From: Solea solea
Taxonomy: Eukaryota; Chordata; Actinopteri; Pleuronectiformes; Soleidae
Assembly (NCBI RefSeq): GCF_958295425.1
Contig: NC_081139.1
Coordinates: 14,459,888 to 14,523,887 of the forward strand
Reading direction: 5' to 3'
Length of the DNA: 64,000 nucleotides
The notes below the pieces were generated by a model. That model was not told where the DNA came from and did no database searches. It saw only the letters and a program-made list of their open reading frames with translations. Below, piece by piece: positions 13,657-27,087 of this stretch (position 1 is its first letter; every line of letters starts with the position of its first letter). A program made the translations under genes and the position numbers.

Positions 13657-15584
13657 AACAATGGATCCATGTGAAAGACTTTTGCTTTTGATGTTGACAA
13701 GAGTGTTCCTTTAAACTCTGCGCACAGAGGTGTGCACTGTTTCCATTTGGTGTCGTTCACATGTCTATGCTACTTCTTTAAAAAGAAAACACATAACCTA
13801 AAAACTGTAGTGTGTAACGTTTTAATATTAACAAATGGCTGTTACATTCAAACCATTGTCAAATGAGTTCTCACAATGCTTATTGAGCCCAGCAGCTCCA
13901 CAACTCTGTTTCTCAGTATAGTGGTGTTTTGTTTGTGTCGCATGGCAACATTCTGGTGCTACACACTGGAAGTGATTGGTTTTATGTAAAGACAAACAGA
14001 GCCAACTGTAAAATTGTGCTTGTAAAGCAAGATGACTTCAAGTATGATTGAAAACACCAAGGAGCAGCTACAAAAACCTTCAGGATTAAATTCTACTGCT
14101 TAAATAACCCAGTGGTTCAGGAGTTTGGTGGGATACTGTGCACACAACGCTGCCTGTTTGCAGATTAAAGGTGCAGCATAAAAAATAATGTTATGTTATT
14201 TCAGTTTGTGAAGCCACAAAACATAATGCATAATAACAAACAAAAATGACCAAAAGTTAAACACTGCAGCTTTGAAGTTGAAGAAATAATGTATATGAAA
14301 TTGGAAAAAAAAAACCCATGTCTACTGCTACTGTTTTCTATCATGTTCAACCTTGTGTCCTTAAAATTATGTCCCTACACAACTAAAATGCATCAATTGT
14401 TATCAATTATGTTTTTTTAAAGAAGATATATTCTGAACTTACATTATGATTCAATAATTACAACTCATTATTATTTGTGTGAGAGTGTGAATGGTTATTT
14501 GTATGTGATGATCTCACACCAGTTAACCATAAAAAATTGACGTAGTCCTCCAGTTTGTTGCCTGTATCTAGCCTCGAGGTAAGAAAAAATAGCCAGAATT
14601 GAAGTGTGGGAAAATTAGCCCCAATATCTGCAGAAGTCACATCAGTCATTCTCCTGCCACTTTTTTTTGTATAAAATCAGGCAAATGTCTGTGAAAACTT
14701 GAGATGATTGAATAGAGCAGGATAATCTATTGTGAGTGAATGGGTGAGTGTCCTCTTTCCTGCATGCTCAAGCCAGGCACCGGCCCTTTGCTAGGATCTA
14801 CCAACAATTCTCCTGCTAATGTGAATGGAAAATCTTCAGCAAGTGTCCCAACCCAAATCTTTGGACATTAGTCAGAGTGAAAAAAATCTTAATTTGCATG
14901 TATAAAGACAAGGACCTCAATTAAAAATGATCATGACCCGCTTGTGGTTCTTTTGACTAAATATGGGTGATGATAACAATCCCCTAGTTATGAAGTGAGG
15001 ATGTGGTTAGATTTTGGTAAATATATATATATATAAAAAAAAAGCCACCTGGTTTGGGACTAACTGTGGCCCTGAACCTCTTGATAAACACACTCCGTGT
15101 CCTCATAACACCACAGAAATTAGCAAGTGATCTTTCCACACTTGGTGGCAAACTGGTATTGAGCTGTGGTCTGTTTGTTGGCAGATTGCCATGTCAGACT
15201 TTTACCTGAATACTTCATCTGTGGGACTTAGATGATAATTTTTTTTTTGCATTATTTGTTTGATTACAAATTCAGTCTCTTTGCCAGGAGTCTTCATTCA
15301 AATACACACTGACTGTTACAACAAAATACTGTGCAGATGTGTCTGATGTTCATGTGTTTGTGTGTCCGTGCGAGAGACAGGTTGACAAAGAGTAGGAGGA
15401 GTGCTATTCACGCCACTATTACATGAAGTCCTTAAGCATTAGAAAAAGAAATGGTGAACATCAGGGAACTGAGAAGCGGGTCAGGGTTGTCTTAAATATG
15501 AAGCCACTTTCACTTGGAGCTGTGAGAGCGCAGGTGCTCCCTCATCCACCTCTTCCTCACACATGCTTCAGATGTGTGATCATA

Positions 15585-15790
15585 AATGGAGTGAGACGGA
15601 GCGAGAGATTAGGTGAAGCTCATGTTATTGTTTCATAAGCTGCTCCGCGCTCTGGTCAAAAATTCCCCTGCCTCACTGTACTCCTATATCCTGGTGTATG
15701 GCAAATCTTTCTGATATTCCTCCAAGTACCACTAGGTGAAGCTACCACCAGTGGTGTACATACCAGAGTTTAAGAGCTATGGTTTCTAAA
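15585..15790 (+). repeat. dispersed repeat family R3
   Basis: Shares gacggagcgagagattaggt, ggtcaaaaattcccctgcct, cctggtgta and tattcctccaagtaccact with 42,555-42,780 in the same order. Confidence 0.7.
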
Positions 15791-17649
15791 GAATTTTGTT
15801 GTCGGACCTGAAGGGGTGGGTGAGGTGTGTGGGGGGGTTCAATGGGAATGGCGGGATGAGTTCATCTGTTATCTGTGCACATTATTCACCTTAAGGGCTG
15901 TTATGAAAAGAATACAAGTGGGAAAAAACAAATGTGAGAACCGGTGTTCAAAACAGCAGATGAATGGGTTTAATCAGCGACTTTATCCTTCAAAGTCAAA
16001 TAATGTATTTATCATTCTTATGAGAAAAAACATCCCATCAGCCTTCTCTAGATATGAGCTGTGGCACAGTGGCGAACCTTCCCTTGTCGCTATTAGAAGC
16101 ATCATGTAAAAACATATTAGGTGTATGTGTAGTGGAAATATGACAGCCTCAGGACATGAACCTGGAATTTAGCGTTTGTTTAGTGGATAAGAGAGCACTG
16201 CCGGTGCTGCTGGCTACAACAGGAGGTGATGCAGAGTTCAGCTGCAGGTAAAACTTACCTGACAGACTGTCCTGGAGCTGTCTGAGTGCCGGGAAACCCA
16301 AACGGCAGGGGGGGAGGGGCGGCTGACAGATGATCACAGGATAAAGGGAACATTGTTCAAAATTTTGTGTCTCAGAATCGGCCGCTGTTTATGAATGAAC
16401 ACGTGACAATAGGAAGACTGCTTCTTTGAGCCTTCAATAGAAGGTACAACAAAACGGCAGAGATGTCGTTTATCTCCGAAACATGCTGCAAGTAGAAAAT
16501 TCTCCAGTATCCATTATGGATAATGTACAAACAGGGTGTGTATTTTTTTTAAGCCATGGTAATGCCAAGGGCTTCAAATTCCTCACTTAATGACCCATCA
16601 GAGCTCTAAAAGACACACACATAAAAGTTGTACTCAAAGACATTTGTTCCTTCCAGCACAGCACCACACAGGCTTGCTGATGTGAGTAATCACACAAATG
16701 GAAGCGCCAGTGAAGAAATGAACAAACGTTTCTCTCCGTGACATCTTCTGCTGTTGACATGAAAGTATCATCCTGATCTGGAGGACTGGTGCTTATCCAT
16801 CCTCTGGAAAGTTGGGAAGTCACTTCAAAGAGAGGCTCAGTGCTTCCTATCATTACTGGTGAATTGTAAACCTGTAATTACCTCCAAATTATGTCTATTA
16901 ATAACCTGCATGGGAGAGGTTAAGAACTAAATGACTTAATGTGGAGGTAAGTAGGATCAGTGAGGTGATGTCTAAGACATGTCAATTTAGGGAGGTCGCC
17001 TACTTGCACTCACTGTTGCAATGAACATCATAGACCAGGTGTTGAACTTCCTGAATAGAGACGCTCTGCGTGCTTGTTAAACAGCCATCACCCTCCCTCT
17101 CATTACTCACAAATACCTCCTCCAGGTTACATCCATCCAGCAGAGCTATGACTGAACCTGCACCTACTGTACATCTCTGTTGGCCAGAACACAAAACTGA
17201 CGGTAGGCTTTGGTTTTCCCAGGGTATATTCAAATCAGAGGTGTGCAGAAACACACCCTCAGCAACGTGCAACTCTCTTATGATTAACAATGACACAAGT
17301 AGATGCACTTTTGTCTGCGCTTTACATGAGCAAAGACATTTGGGTTTTTAAGAGATCAGAATGTTGGTGGTGACCTGACATTTAAAATAATAGGTGAAAG
17401 TCTTTTAAATAAATATTGCTAGTACTACCACAACCTTCATAACTTCATATTGTTCACCTCTTATTGGCTTTTTTTTCCTGTTGTGCTATGGTTTTCTGGT
17501 CCTAATTTAATACTTTTGCTCAAATTTGTCTCGTTTTGGTCTTGTTTATTCATTTGCAGGACACTAAAGTAGTAAAAGAAATCTGTTATAGATGTGGTAA
17601 GGAGCACTAGCGTTCAAAGTGCCAGTTGCAAGTATGAAGTATGAACTAT

Positions 17650-17955
17650 TAATCAAGATTTTATCAAAATCGCAATATAGCCTACTGCAATTTTCAAATT
17701 GCGGGAGGCCAAAATGTGTCAAAAAGTAATTTTAGATTAATTTTTGTCTTATATTGTCTTATTCTATAGACTGAAGAAAACATCTTTGTCTGCACAAATA
17801 TCACACAGTAATCATTTAAAATGTTTTTTTTAAATGAAAATGTGAATAATTCTGTGAAAACAACCCTTCCCTCTGATATGGCGATTCATATTGCAATCGC
17901 AATTCCTGTCAAAATAATCACAATTAGATATTTATTGAAAATCATTCCACTATAA
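17650..17955 (+). repeat. dispersed repeat family R1
   Basis: Aligns by eye with 9,366-9,715 over about 300 bp (aaaatcgcaatatagcctac, gaagaaaacatctttgtctg, tcaaaataatcacaattaga) with small indels. Confidence 0.8.
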
Positions 17956-20900
17956 ACCACAGTTTACTGTGAATAGTTGAAATTCATGTTTGAATTATTA
18001 ACCATTTTTCTGTCACTTACAGATGCAAAGGCCTTTTCATCGGTCACCTTCAGACAACAGGATTTTAAAAACCCTGATTTTTTAAAACCAGTTGCATCAC
18101 ACCCTAGAGGCGAAACGTCAGATAGTTTATCTCATCTTAAACATGCATACCTCATACGTTTTAAAAGTAAGTGCACCTCACACACTACATGATATCAGGA
18201 TTATCATGACGCACCACCTCACGTCAGACAATGCAAGCAAAACAAACATGGAGCAAGAGAGAGCGATAACACGGCCTGTTTGTTTTTCAGCAACAACTGC
18301 CAAAGGCAGAACTTACTGTAGGTGTTACTGGATGTAAACCTCTTTTATTCAAAACTGTTACGTCTCTACCACCGTCCTTTTAACCTGAAGTACAATCAGT
18401 CAGTTGTTCCATACACAACATGTTAACATGTGGTGAACCGCAGCTTGATATTCACCCCACTTAATTATCACTCTTCTCCATCTTCTTTAAAGGAACTCTG
18501 TTTTCACAGAGAGCCTCAGCCTGCCTCTAACTGTGTGATGATTGAGATCATCTCTTGGCCTTCATCTCCTCTCGCTCTGCGTGAACTGTAACGGAGCTCT
18601 GATGTGATAACTGGCCTTATCGTGCCTGTGTTATCACCAATCTCTCAGCCACTGTGTGGACAGAAGCTCGGAGAAAGTGACAGTTCTTTCATCGGGCTGA
18701 GGAGAACCCGGGCTTCACATCAGTCTCATTCTGCTGTAATTCAGCCTTCGCATCCATCTGAGGCTGCACATAAAAAGACATCATAAATATAATTGATTTC
18801 AGATGACGGCAAGCCTTGGTCTTAGACCGCAACACTCACCACAAACGTGTTGCCTTTCAACTTGTCTTTGAAAAACAGGTGTGGAGGAGGCACACATCAT
18901 TGTTGTAGATGGGATGGTTTGATTTGGTGCGTCACTCCTTTTTAAGTGTTCACCTGCAGGGTTCTGTCTCTCAGCACATGCAATAATAAAGACTAAAACG
19001 CTTTACCTCCAAGGTGCAGCTATGCACAAGCGATGACAGAATAGATACAAGTCCTGCTCTTTAATCCAGATAATTTGTCATTAATAGGACCCCTGACCTT
19101 GATCTCATAACCATCCCTGTGTTTGTGTTGACTTTATATCTGCTTTTGGATTGAAGTTGACACCAAAATATTCCACGTCTTCACAACAAAACCGAAACAA
19201 TTTTGACAACATTTTCAAAATAGCAGATTCTTAACTGCCTATAATTGTGACTGCAGGCTGTGTGCTGTTTTAAGTAATAACACAATTAGGGACAGCAAAT
19301 TGAAAACCTCATCAAACTGCAGTTTAATTGGTTTTAACAAGTGGTTTGTGGGTTATACAGTTTGTGGAGAGTGACTGGTGTTGAGAATGTCTCATCTTCT
19401 CGCCATTCCACCCACACTTCTCATTTAAAGGTACGTACGATTTTTAAAGCCTAGAGTGAGATCTAAATAACCTATCAACCTCCTCCTCTCTTTCTTTAAC
19501 TCTTTTCCCCTACATCTCTTTACTTCAGAACAAGTAAACACAGCTGTGCTGTTTGCACAGTGAACATGTTTTTTTGTAACTGGTCTGTTGATAATTATGG
19601 CAACAAATTCTAGTTAATTAAAGACAGATTTCTGCTCCTGGACGAAGCATTGAAGAAATGACAAAGTTCATTTTGGATTTAAATTTCTTTATGGATAGGT
19701 AAAGTATTCAAAAGCAGTTATGGTATAACAATGTTTGTACAGTGCATAAACATTTAATCAATATGTATTGGATTGTTATATTGCCACGAAGAATATGATA
19801 GTGTGATTTTAATGTAGTGTTGTTGAATTAGTGCCAAGCTCTGAATCTTTAAAAAGACACAGACGTGACCGTCAGTCGGCTTCCTGTTGTGGTCACCAAA
19901 CAAGTGAGATTTGAGAAATGGGTACCAACTACACAAGAGCCTGAAAGAGGATTGTTTTTAAAACTAAAACCAATAGTATGAAATACAATTCCTTTCATTT
20001 TTCACTACAACCTCATTTCATTGGTCTCTATTTTGGAAAAGCAAAAAGTAGAACAAAAAAGAATATTGCACAGAATGAATTCTCATTATGCACTGATCTA
20101 ACTAATGAAAGTTTTTAGTGTGAACAGTTTTGAGCACACTATTGAGAGAGTCCTAATTGAATCCATCCTTCAGTGTGAGCCTGCAGATGGTGCTGCAGTT
20201 CCTGAGCTCCGCTGACAATCAACCCAATTGCTGAGGAGCTTCTATGCGTTAACATAGACTGTGTCGTATAAACACTGTCAATTAATAATCATAAAATCAC
20301 CAATCAATTTTTTCTGGCACACGTATTTTGGTTTAACATTACCTGAAATATCTATTAAGGTGCTCAGCATTCACAGTCAGAAAATTGAATATTTTGATAA
20401 GATAAATAAATGGTCATTCATAAGATACACAAATAGAATCTTGATCATGTGGTGATGTGAACCTCTGACTATGGCGTGTAAATACAACTGTGTGTGCTTG
20501 TTTTCAAAAAGAAGCATCTTGGATCTTGCAGCAGATTAAGCCAATGTCAACAGAGCGCTAAGCTTTAAACAAACTGTGCTTTAGGGACAGTCATGTTTCT
20601 AATCTGGGAACAATTCGCTGCAGAGTCCTCATCTATTCAGAGACCAACGCTAAAGCACCCCATGGTTTACTATTTTCTTTGTCTCTATGTCTCATTTATA
20701 TAAAAGAGTCTAAATAGATTTGTTTTACTTATGGATGTGCATCATAATTTCCTCATTGTGGGACTAATTAAGGATTATCTTACCGACATGAAGGTATCAT
20801 GTACAAACATGGTGATAGAATGTGTTTGTTGTGTATTTCTTACCATAAAGATGGACAGATTTTCTTTGAATCTTCACAAGAGCTTCATGTAGGTCTTTTT

Positions 20901-21289
20901 TTTTCTATACATTTTTCAGATATTTGATACTGCACCAGAATCAGAGATGCACAGTCATGATCTGCCATAAATCTTAGTTTACATTGGACACTATAAATAT
21001 ATTTACATAAGAACAACAGGAACCGCAGGTGTCTTGCAAATGAACATACAGTAATGTTTGACAGGTGCAGCCACATCAGTCGTTGTTTTTTATGGTAAAA
21101 AAAAAAATTAAATAATATCAATGTATTTTCTAAAACTCTAACCTCAAATAACTGCAGTCAGACTATAGACCGATTGGAAAGTTTGCTCCCCAGCACCGGG
21201 AGGAGATTGTGCTGAATGACTAACCTTGTCTGTGGACCACTAACCATGGCTGGCGAGCTGCCACTGGGAACACTGGAAGTGTGAAAGGG

Positions 21290-21740
21290 ATAGCAATGTG
21301 CCTCAATTGGCTTCCAAAGCCAAGCTTAGTGATGCCTCTTTTCTTCTGCAGTGTGACGAGCCGACGAGGCAGGATGTCCAAGAAGCCTGTCACTTTGGCC
21401 TAATCCGCTTTCTGCCCAGCTGTGAGGGAAGTCACCTCTCAGTTTTATCACATTTGAATGCAAACAAGGCCGGAAGGCTGCTTGTGTGTCACATCGGTGT
21501 GCCTGTGAGCTCCTCTGAAAGGGAACCCCTGTAGTCAAGGAGAAAAATGTGACAGGCAGCTCTATCATTGCTTACCAGCCAGACGATTTGAAAAAATATC
21601 GCCTCTTTCAAGGCGGGCTCTTTTTGGTGGCCTTACCCAACACAGCAGGCTATTTAGCATCTCCACAGCCATGAGACTGCTCCTGATAGCCCCATTATGG
21701 AGCCTCATTGTCTGTGTTTGACATTTCGTTGGAGCTAAGA
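21290..21740. promoter_or_regulatory. candidate conserved noncoding block
   Basis: A repeat-free block of balanced composition. The overlapping frames on both strands (80 codons or less) show no domain and are not bounded by convincing splice sites, so a noncoding role is likelier than coding. Confidence 0.25.
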
Positions 21741-23194
21741 GGATTAACTTGAACAATCCAGCGGTCAACAGCCGCATGCATGCATTCATAGAACCCCTTA
21801 ACCGAAAATCACTGAAAGGACTTTCTGTGAAAAAACCTGTTTGCTGTGATGCAAAGATGCTTGATTTGCTGCACGTTTTGAAGCTTTATGTAAAAATCAC
21901 AGCATGTGCTTGTTCCACTAACTTCAGGGTATGAGCATCACAACAGCCTTTTCTGGCTTCAAACGAAAAAGCAGCAGTTGGACTATTTATAGTGTAATGT
22001 ATGTGTGATTCCTGTGATCAGAGATTAAGCACTCTTCCTTGAAGAAACTGGATCCCAAAGGATTTACAGTGTAGCAGTGTAGTCCTGGGTCATACTTTGT
22101 GTTCTGTGTCCACGAAGAGCTGCTTTGCATTTCCGTAATGTGCGCACAAGTCTGTGGTTCTGTTCATACTAAACAAGTCTAGTCAGTCTAGCATTACATG
22201 CATGCATACACCACGTCACATTCCATTGCCGTAACAGCAAATTCTTGCTATGAGTTTGCCCTCGTTTTTTTTCTTCTTCTATTCTTGTATTCTTCAAGTG
22301 ATGAGTCGTATGTGTTTGCACCAGTGGAACTCCTCACATAATCTCAAGTGCTGATGGTTACCGTCTTCTCTGTTGTGTCTGTGTCAGTCCTGACGTTTCA
22401 CACAGACTCAAATTGGAGGTTTACTTGTTGTTGTCCGCAGGGAGGCTGTGAGTGCCTTCATGGAAATGGGCGTATGATGAAATTTACATCATGCAGACCT
22501 CTGCTGTGACAGGTGGAAATTGAAAATATGACCTGGGCCCTGAAGCTGCACTATACAGGATCCCTATACTAAGTGTGTCTCATCTGGAGGTCATTAAATA
22601 AGCATTCCACCAGCCTATCCCATCATAAAAGACTGATAACAAACACTATATAAAGATGCAGTATAATAAGCATGAGAAAAACAGTCACTGAAATCATGAA
22701 ATGCATTGCATAATAATCCTTTTAAATGGAGCATTCAGTTTAAGGACAGTTTGGATTTCATTCCATTAAACAGTGCATGAGGTAGTTTTTGGCCTTCATT
22801 GATGATGATGACCTAATGTAGTGTCTCTATCTCTGAAATGCTCCATCACTTCTGACACACGTCTGACACTTTTTCTCCCTATTTGAGGTTGCTTTGCAGC
22901 ATAGACAGTTGTTGCCAGTGACCTTTCCACTGTAGGGATGTGTATGTACAGCTGCTCAGCGGAACAGTCGGTAAGAGCTTCCTCCCACTCTCAAAGTCAA
23001 AGTCTCCCATTATACACTAGATTTCCCTAAGGCAGTAAACAAAGACCAGGGGAGGTGCAGAAATCTAGGCCACTGTCAGTTCACTTGATTTCCATCATGC
23101 TGAAAGCATCTTATGCAATTATTCTATTAACAAACAACACATTTCAACACAATGAGTATCATATTAATCAGTAAATCAGAAATTCAACCAAATC

Positions 23195-23365
23195 ACTCAC
23201 TCACTCACTCAATGTCTACTGCTTTATCCTTCACGTGAGGGTTGCGGAGGGCTGGAGTCAATCCCAGCTGACATTGGTTGAAAGGCAGGGTCACCCTGGA
23301 CCGGTCACTCACCTTCACACCTACATTCAATTTGTCAGTGTCCAGTCAGAGTACCTGGAGAAAAC
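23195..23365. repeat. dispersed fish repeat with CACT-rich edge
   Basis: A tandem CACT run (from about 23,195) leads into ggagggctggagtcaatccc and agctgacat, then caccctggaccggtca and tacctggagaaaacctcc. These phrases recur in a very common teleost interspersed repeat, here diverged. Confidence 0.65.
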
Positions 23366-24754
23366 CTCCAGCTACCATGCTGATGAATGGCTTTAATAAG
23401 GCATTAGCACGCGGTTACGCCACAGGCAGACGAGACAACCCGAACATGTGTTTCTATGCATTTTTGAAGAGCGTGGAGAAAACACACGTGTACAGACTGG
23501 CTTTATGGCTCTCAGGCTGTCTCCTTAGACTATACCAGTTGGATCGAAGGCCTGTGCATTTAAACGAGGCTTCAGTCAAGCTTATTAGGTGAACTGTTGC
23601 TTCCCCGAAGGTGCATTCATATAAACACAAAACAATATTCTGGTACAATGACATAGAAATCAGTAAAAGACACAAAATTCACTTTTGCTTAGTTTGATCG
23701 TACTGAAAGTTTTTTTGACACAATGGTGCTAAAACCAATCTGTGTTGAGAGTGCTTATATCATAACAGGAGCAGGGGTTGGAACTGTGGCTCCTAATCTC
23801 GTTATCTGGATGTGTAGTCCAACTTAAAATAATCGATATTTGCCTATCGATTATCATTATTGTATGAGGATGTATCATCAAATTGATATTTTGACCCATT
23901 CCTCGACTAATCCTTGCCGCCTTAATTGCTGCTTCTTCTATTTTTTAAGGTTGTCAAAATATCAGAATAGCGGCTTGTAAAAAGACACATTTCTGTGCTG
24001 TTTCTCTGTATAATTGTTCCTCTTGAGGCACATGAATGATTCCGTCTAGGAACAAGCCTTTGTTGTACCTGCACCTGCAACCAGAGAGTCAATGGACTTC
24101 GGGAAGGGCAATTTATTGAGGTTGTGATCGCACAAGTATCGTCTGACACTGCCCTTGCCACATTTTGTTTCAATGAAGCACTGTAGTTGTGTCGGTGGCT
24201 ACTGGTAATAATAGTATAGCTTACCCCTCTGGGAGCAAAAAAACGAGTGCAATCTTGCCACACCATCTCTGTGCTTTTAAGCTTTGCACACACTGCTGAC
24301 ATAAAACACAAATGCTTCTTTTATTACCTGGCAGTGATTGTTTGCTGAATGGGGAATGGCCTCCAGGAACCTACTAAGCATTCCAGAGGAGCGCTACAGT
24401 AATCCAGGGGGAGGACTGGTCATTGTATCTCTGTTGGGTCAGCCTATCATATGGCCCAGAAATTAAGGATGAGTTTGTAAATGGCTGGATTTTATCTGAT
24501 TTTTCTCTTTCAAGTCGGGTGCCTGCTGGGCGTACATTCTTTCCGGTGTATAGTTTTGTAGTTGTAGATTTCAGTCTCACAAAGCCCTTGTTGCATGGAT
24601 AATAACTTATTTTATACTTGATTTACAATGCAGGTGATTCAATGATTCAAATATGCCATACAATAAAAGTGAGTTTAAAGATGAGATTCAAGAGACAGTG
24701 ATTGGCCTTACTGGGAATTAAGAGCTCACAAATATAGACAGGAGCCAGACCCTT

Positions 24755-24925
24755 ACTTACTTATTTACTTAGGCCCTTTTGCCACTGATGATAGTCCTCC
24801 ATTGCCCACGTCTCTGGGCCTTCCTTCATCTCCTCCTCTGTGTCCCTTCTCCCGCTGTTTCTAGGCCTACCTCGCTTTCTACCTGTGCTGTCCTCCCTGT
24901 TTCGTACCCTTTTAAAGCAGTTGTA
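24755..24925 (-). mobile_element. LINE 3' coding fragment
   Basis: The minus strand encodes TGRKRGRPRNSGRRDTEEEM followed by KEGPETW, the basic KRGRP..WRR..EEEM pattern found near the C-terminus of several fish LINE ORF2 proteins. No RT core is visible beside it, so only a fragment remains. Confidence 0.6.
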
Positions 24926-25033
24926 AAATCTTAAATTATTTCTAAAACTCCCAGGCAGCCAGAGAAGATGATTGGCTTCTGTTTTACCTATTTTTTTCAT
25001 TTGCGAGTGCCACCACTGCAGTATAGTTACTGG

Positions 25034-25195
25034 TAATGGTCTGTATTTGTATAGCACTTTTCTAGTGGTTTATATTACAGTTTTCCCATTCACCCATCTT
25101 TTATACCCCACACATACCCACACTCACAGTGGGTTAAGTGTCTCGCTTTGCCCAGACTAGCAGAGTCGGGAATTGCACCCTCGACCTTCATTATT
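25034..25195. repeat. dispersed fish repeat
   Basis: The stretch begins taatggtctgtatttgtata and ends gggaattgcaccctcgacc, with an internal ccattcacccat and a CA-rich part. I recognise this layout as a repeat found widely in teleost genomes. Its class is not certain from one copy. Confidence 0.6.
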
Positions 25196-25259
25196 TCTGT
25201 GTCAATCAGGCTGCTGGCATCAGTTATTTAATTATGATTCTTACTCTGACATCACTGCT

Positions 25260-25760
25260 CTGGACAGCTGTGTTTTTCTGAGTGGAGGATGACACCGTCA
25301 GACATCGCTGACCTCATGCTGAACCAGTCTCTCGGCCAATCAGGCAGCAGCAGAGGTCTGCTCCTGCCGTTAGCTATCGCCGGAGCTCACTCAAAGGGCC
25401 AAACTCCAGATGGAACATCTTTCCAGATCAATCGGAAAAAGAGGAGCATCCAAAGGAGCTCCTTGGAAAATATGTGTTTGTGGAGCGCTCACTGATGCAG
25501 CCTGCCAGCGCTTGTGGCCCTGCTAAATGTGAGGGACAATATCTGATCCTCTCTGTTTGCTCTTGAAGAGCTACAAAGAAAAGTCTGTATCAGTGGCAGG
25601 CTGCCTGGCTTCTGGCAAAAGCTTCTCCTGCTAATGGTCATTCTGAAAGTCTCAACATAAATATCCACTTTCCCTTCTTGAGGAGGCCGCAAGCTGTCCA
25701 AACAATGACTGGGGGGACAGCAACAAGCAACATGAGGCAGCCATGGGAAAACAGCACGAA
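25260..25760. promoter_or_regulatory. candidate conserved noncoding block
   Basis: Balanced, non-repetitive sequence about 9.5 kb beyond the 3' end of wnt7. Short frames on both strands carry no recognisable protein features. Confidence 0.25.
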
Positions 25761-27073
25761 CATCTTGGGGAGTAAGAAGAAGACTCTGCCTTTATTTTTC
25801 TTCTCCTGATAAATATGAACTTAGATCCCACATGTCTTTGCTCAACTTTTCACTGTCACCAGGTGCAGAGCATCTCTGACTCACAACATCGTGTTATTTA
25901 CATGTACACACACTGTCATGAGCCACATTCAAATGTAGACACTGTGGTGTTGGCAGCTCTAAGGTTAGAGGGCAACAGTTTGTTCATTTGAAGGTCTTTG
26001 AATATGTTTAGATGCAATTCGGTCAGCACTGAAGCTGAGTCAACACCTGACTTTGATTGAAGTGTCATGAGTCTTATTTATCTGCAAACAGCAGAGTTCT
26101 TTAACGCTGACTGTGTGGATGAGAGATGTGTCAGCCTCTACCGTTAAATGGTTCCTCCTCTTTACAAATCACAAGTCTGTTGCAATACTGTTAGATCAAA
26201 TTATTCTGCAAAGCCACATTAAAGCTACAATAGGCAGGATCACTAGGAAAACATCTCAGCAAATGGCCATAAGTAATCGCTCCAAATAAAGACTCTAAAC
26301 ACGTGTTTCATTGCATGTATTATCTTTATTGTGTGGTGCTGGAATAGCATTTTATGTAGCATATTTGTTGTGGAACATTCAATAGTAGCTGATGTCACAC
26401 CACCACAGTATCACTTTGTGTCACTTGTGCCAGGATTTATTAGGGAATTTTCATGCACAAAATGCAGCTCCAAGTGCTTTGAAGATTAAAATCACTGAGT
26501 AGGGTGGAGTTAGAGAATACGATACAGAATATAAATGATTAGATGTGAATAGATGCAAATTTAGTTTTATTCATTAAAGCTGTGAAGATGGGTCGATGGG
26601 ATTAAAATGTAACAAAGATGCTAAATGATGAAATGTATGGAATTCTTAACATAATGGAGTTTGCGTAGTTGCTCTTTCAAGAAAAACGAGCGGTGGATCT
26701 AGGTTCGGAACACAGAGGCTCATACAGAAAACAAAGGAACCTCTTTCAGCTGAAAAGAGAGTTTGCCGAGTGGAACTGCTTTATAGATCCTCAGAGGGTT
26801 TTGATCTCTGTCTCTTTTTCTGCCTCTGCCAGACTTTGTGTGCACATCCGAGGCTGCAGCGAGATGAGAGGTCACCACGGGTACAGTGGTGATGTTGTCA
26901 CTATTGTTTTCTCTACAGTATCATTACCCTGACGGATGACATGCGATCTGGCTTTTAATTTGTCACATAAACCTTACCACCTGGAATGGGATCTGCATAA
27001 TTCCTGTCAACTAGTAGTCTGGCTGATATGGCTTCCAAGGCATGACATCTGGCACAGAAGTGAACTTAGATCT

Positions 27074-27087
27074 CCCCCCCCCCCCCC
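27074..27087. repeat. poly-C tract
   Basis: Fourteen consecutive C, unusual in this AT-rich sequence. Confidence 0.95.

Larger units (their letters stand above)
12931..21289. other. intergenic, no gene seen
   Basis: Contains the GT microsatellite, R3 and R1 copies. Stretches near 16,370-16,860 and 18,590-18,790 are repeat-free and balanced but otherwise unremarkable. No frame exceeds 103 codons. Confidence 0.7.
21741..25033. other. intergenic with LINE debris
   Basis: Includes the dispersed repeat at 23,195 and the LINE fragment at 24,755. The 129-codon minus frame at 24,311-23,922 has no recognisable motif. Confidence 0.65.

Noticed and set aside
22778..22785. tgaggtag on the plus strand in intergenic DNA
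   Set aside because: The downstream sequence tttttggcc is not let-7 and there is no complementary arm.
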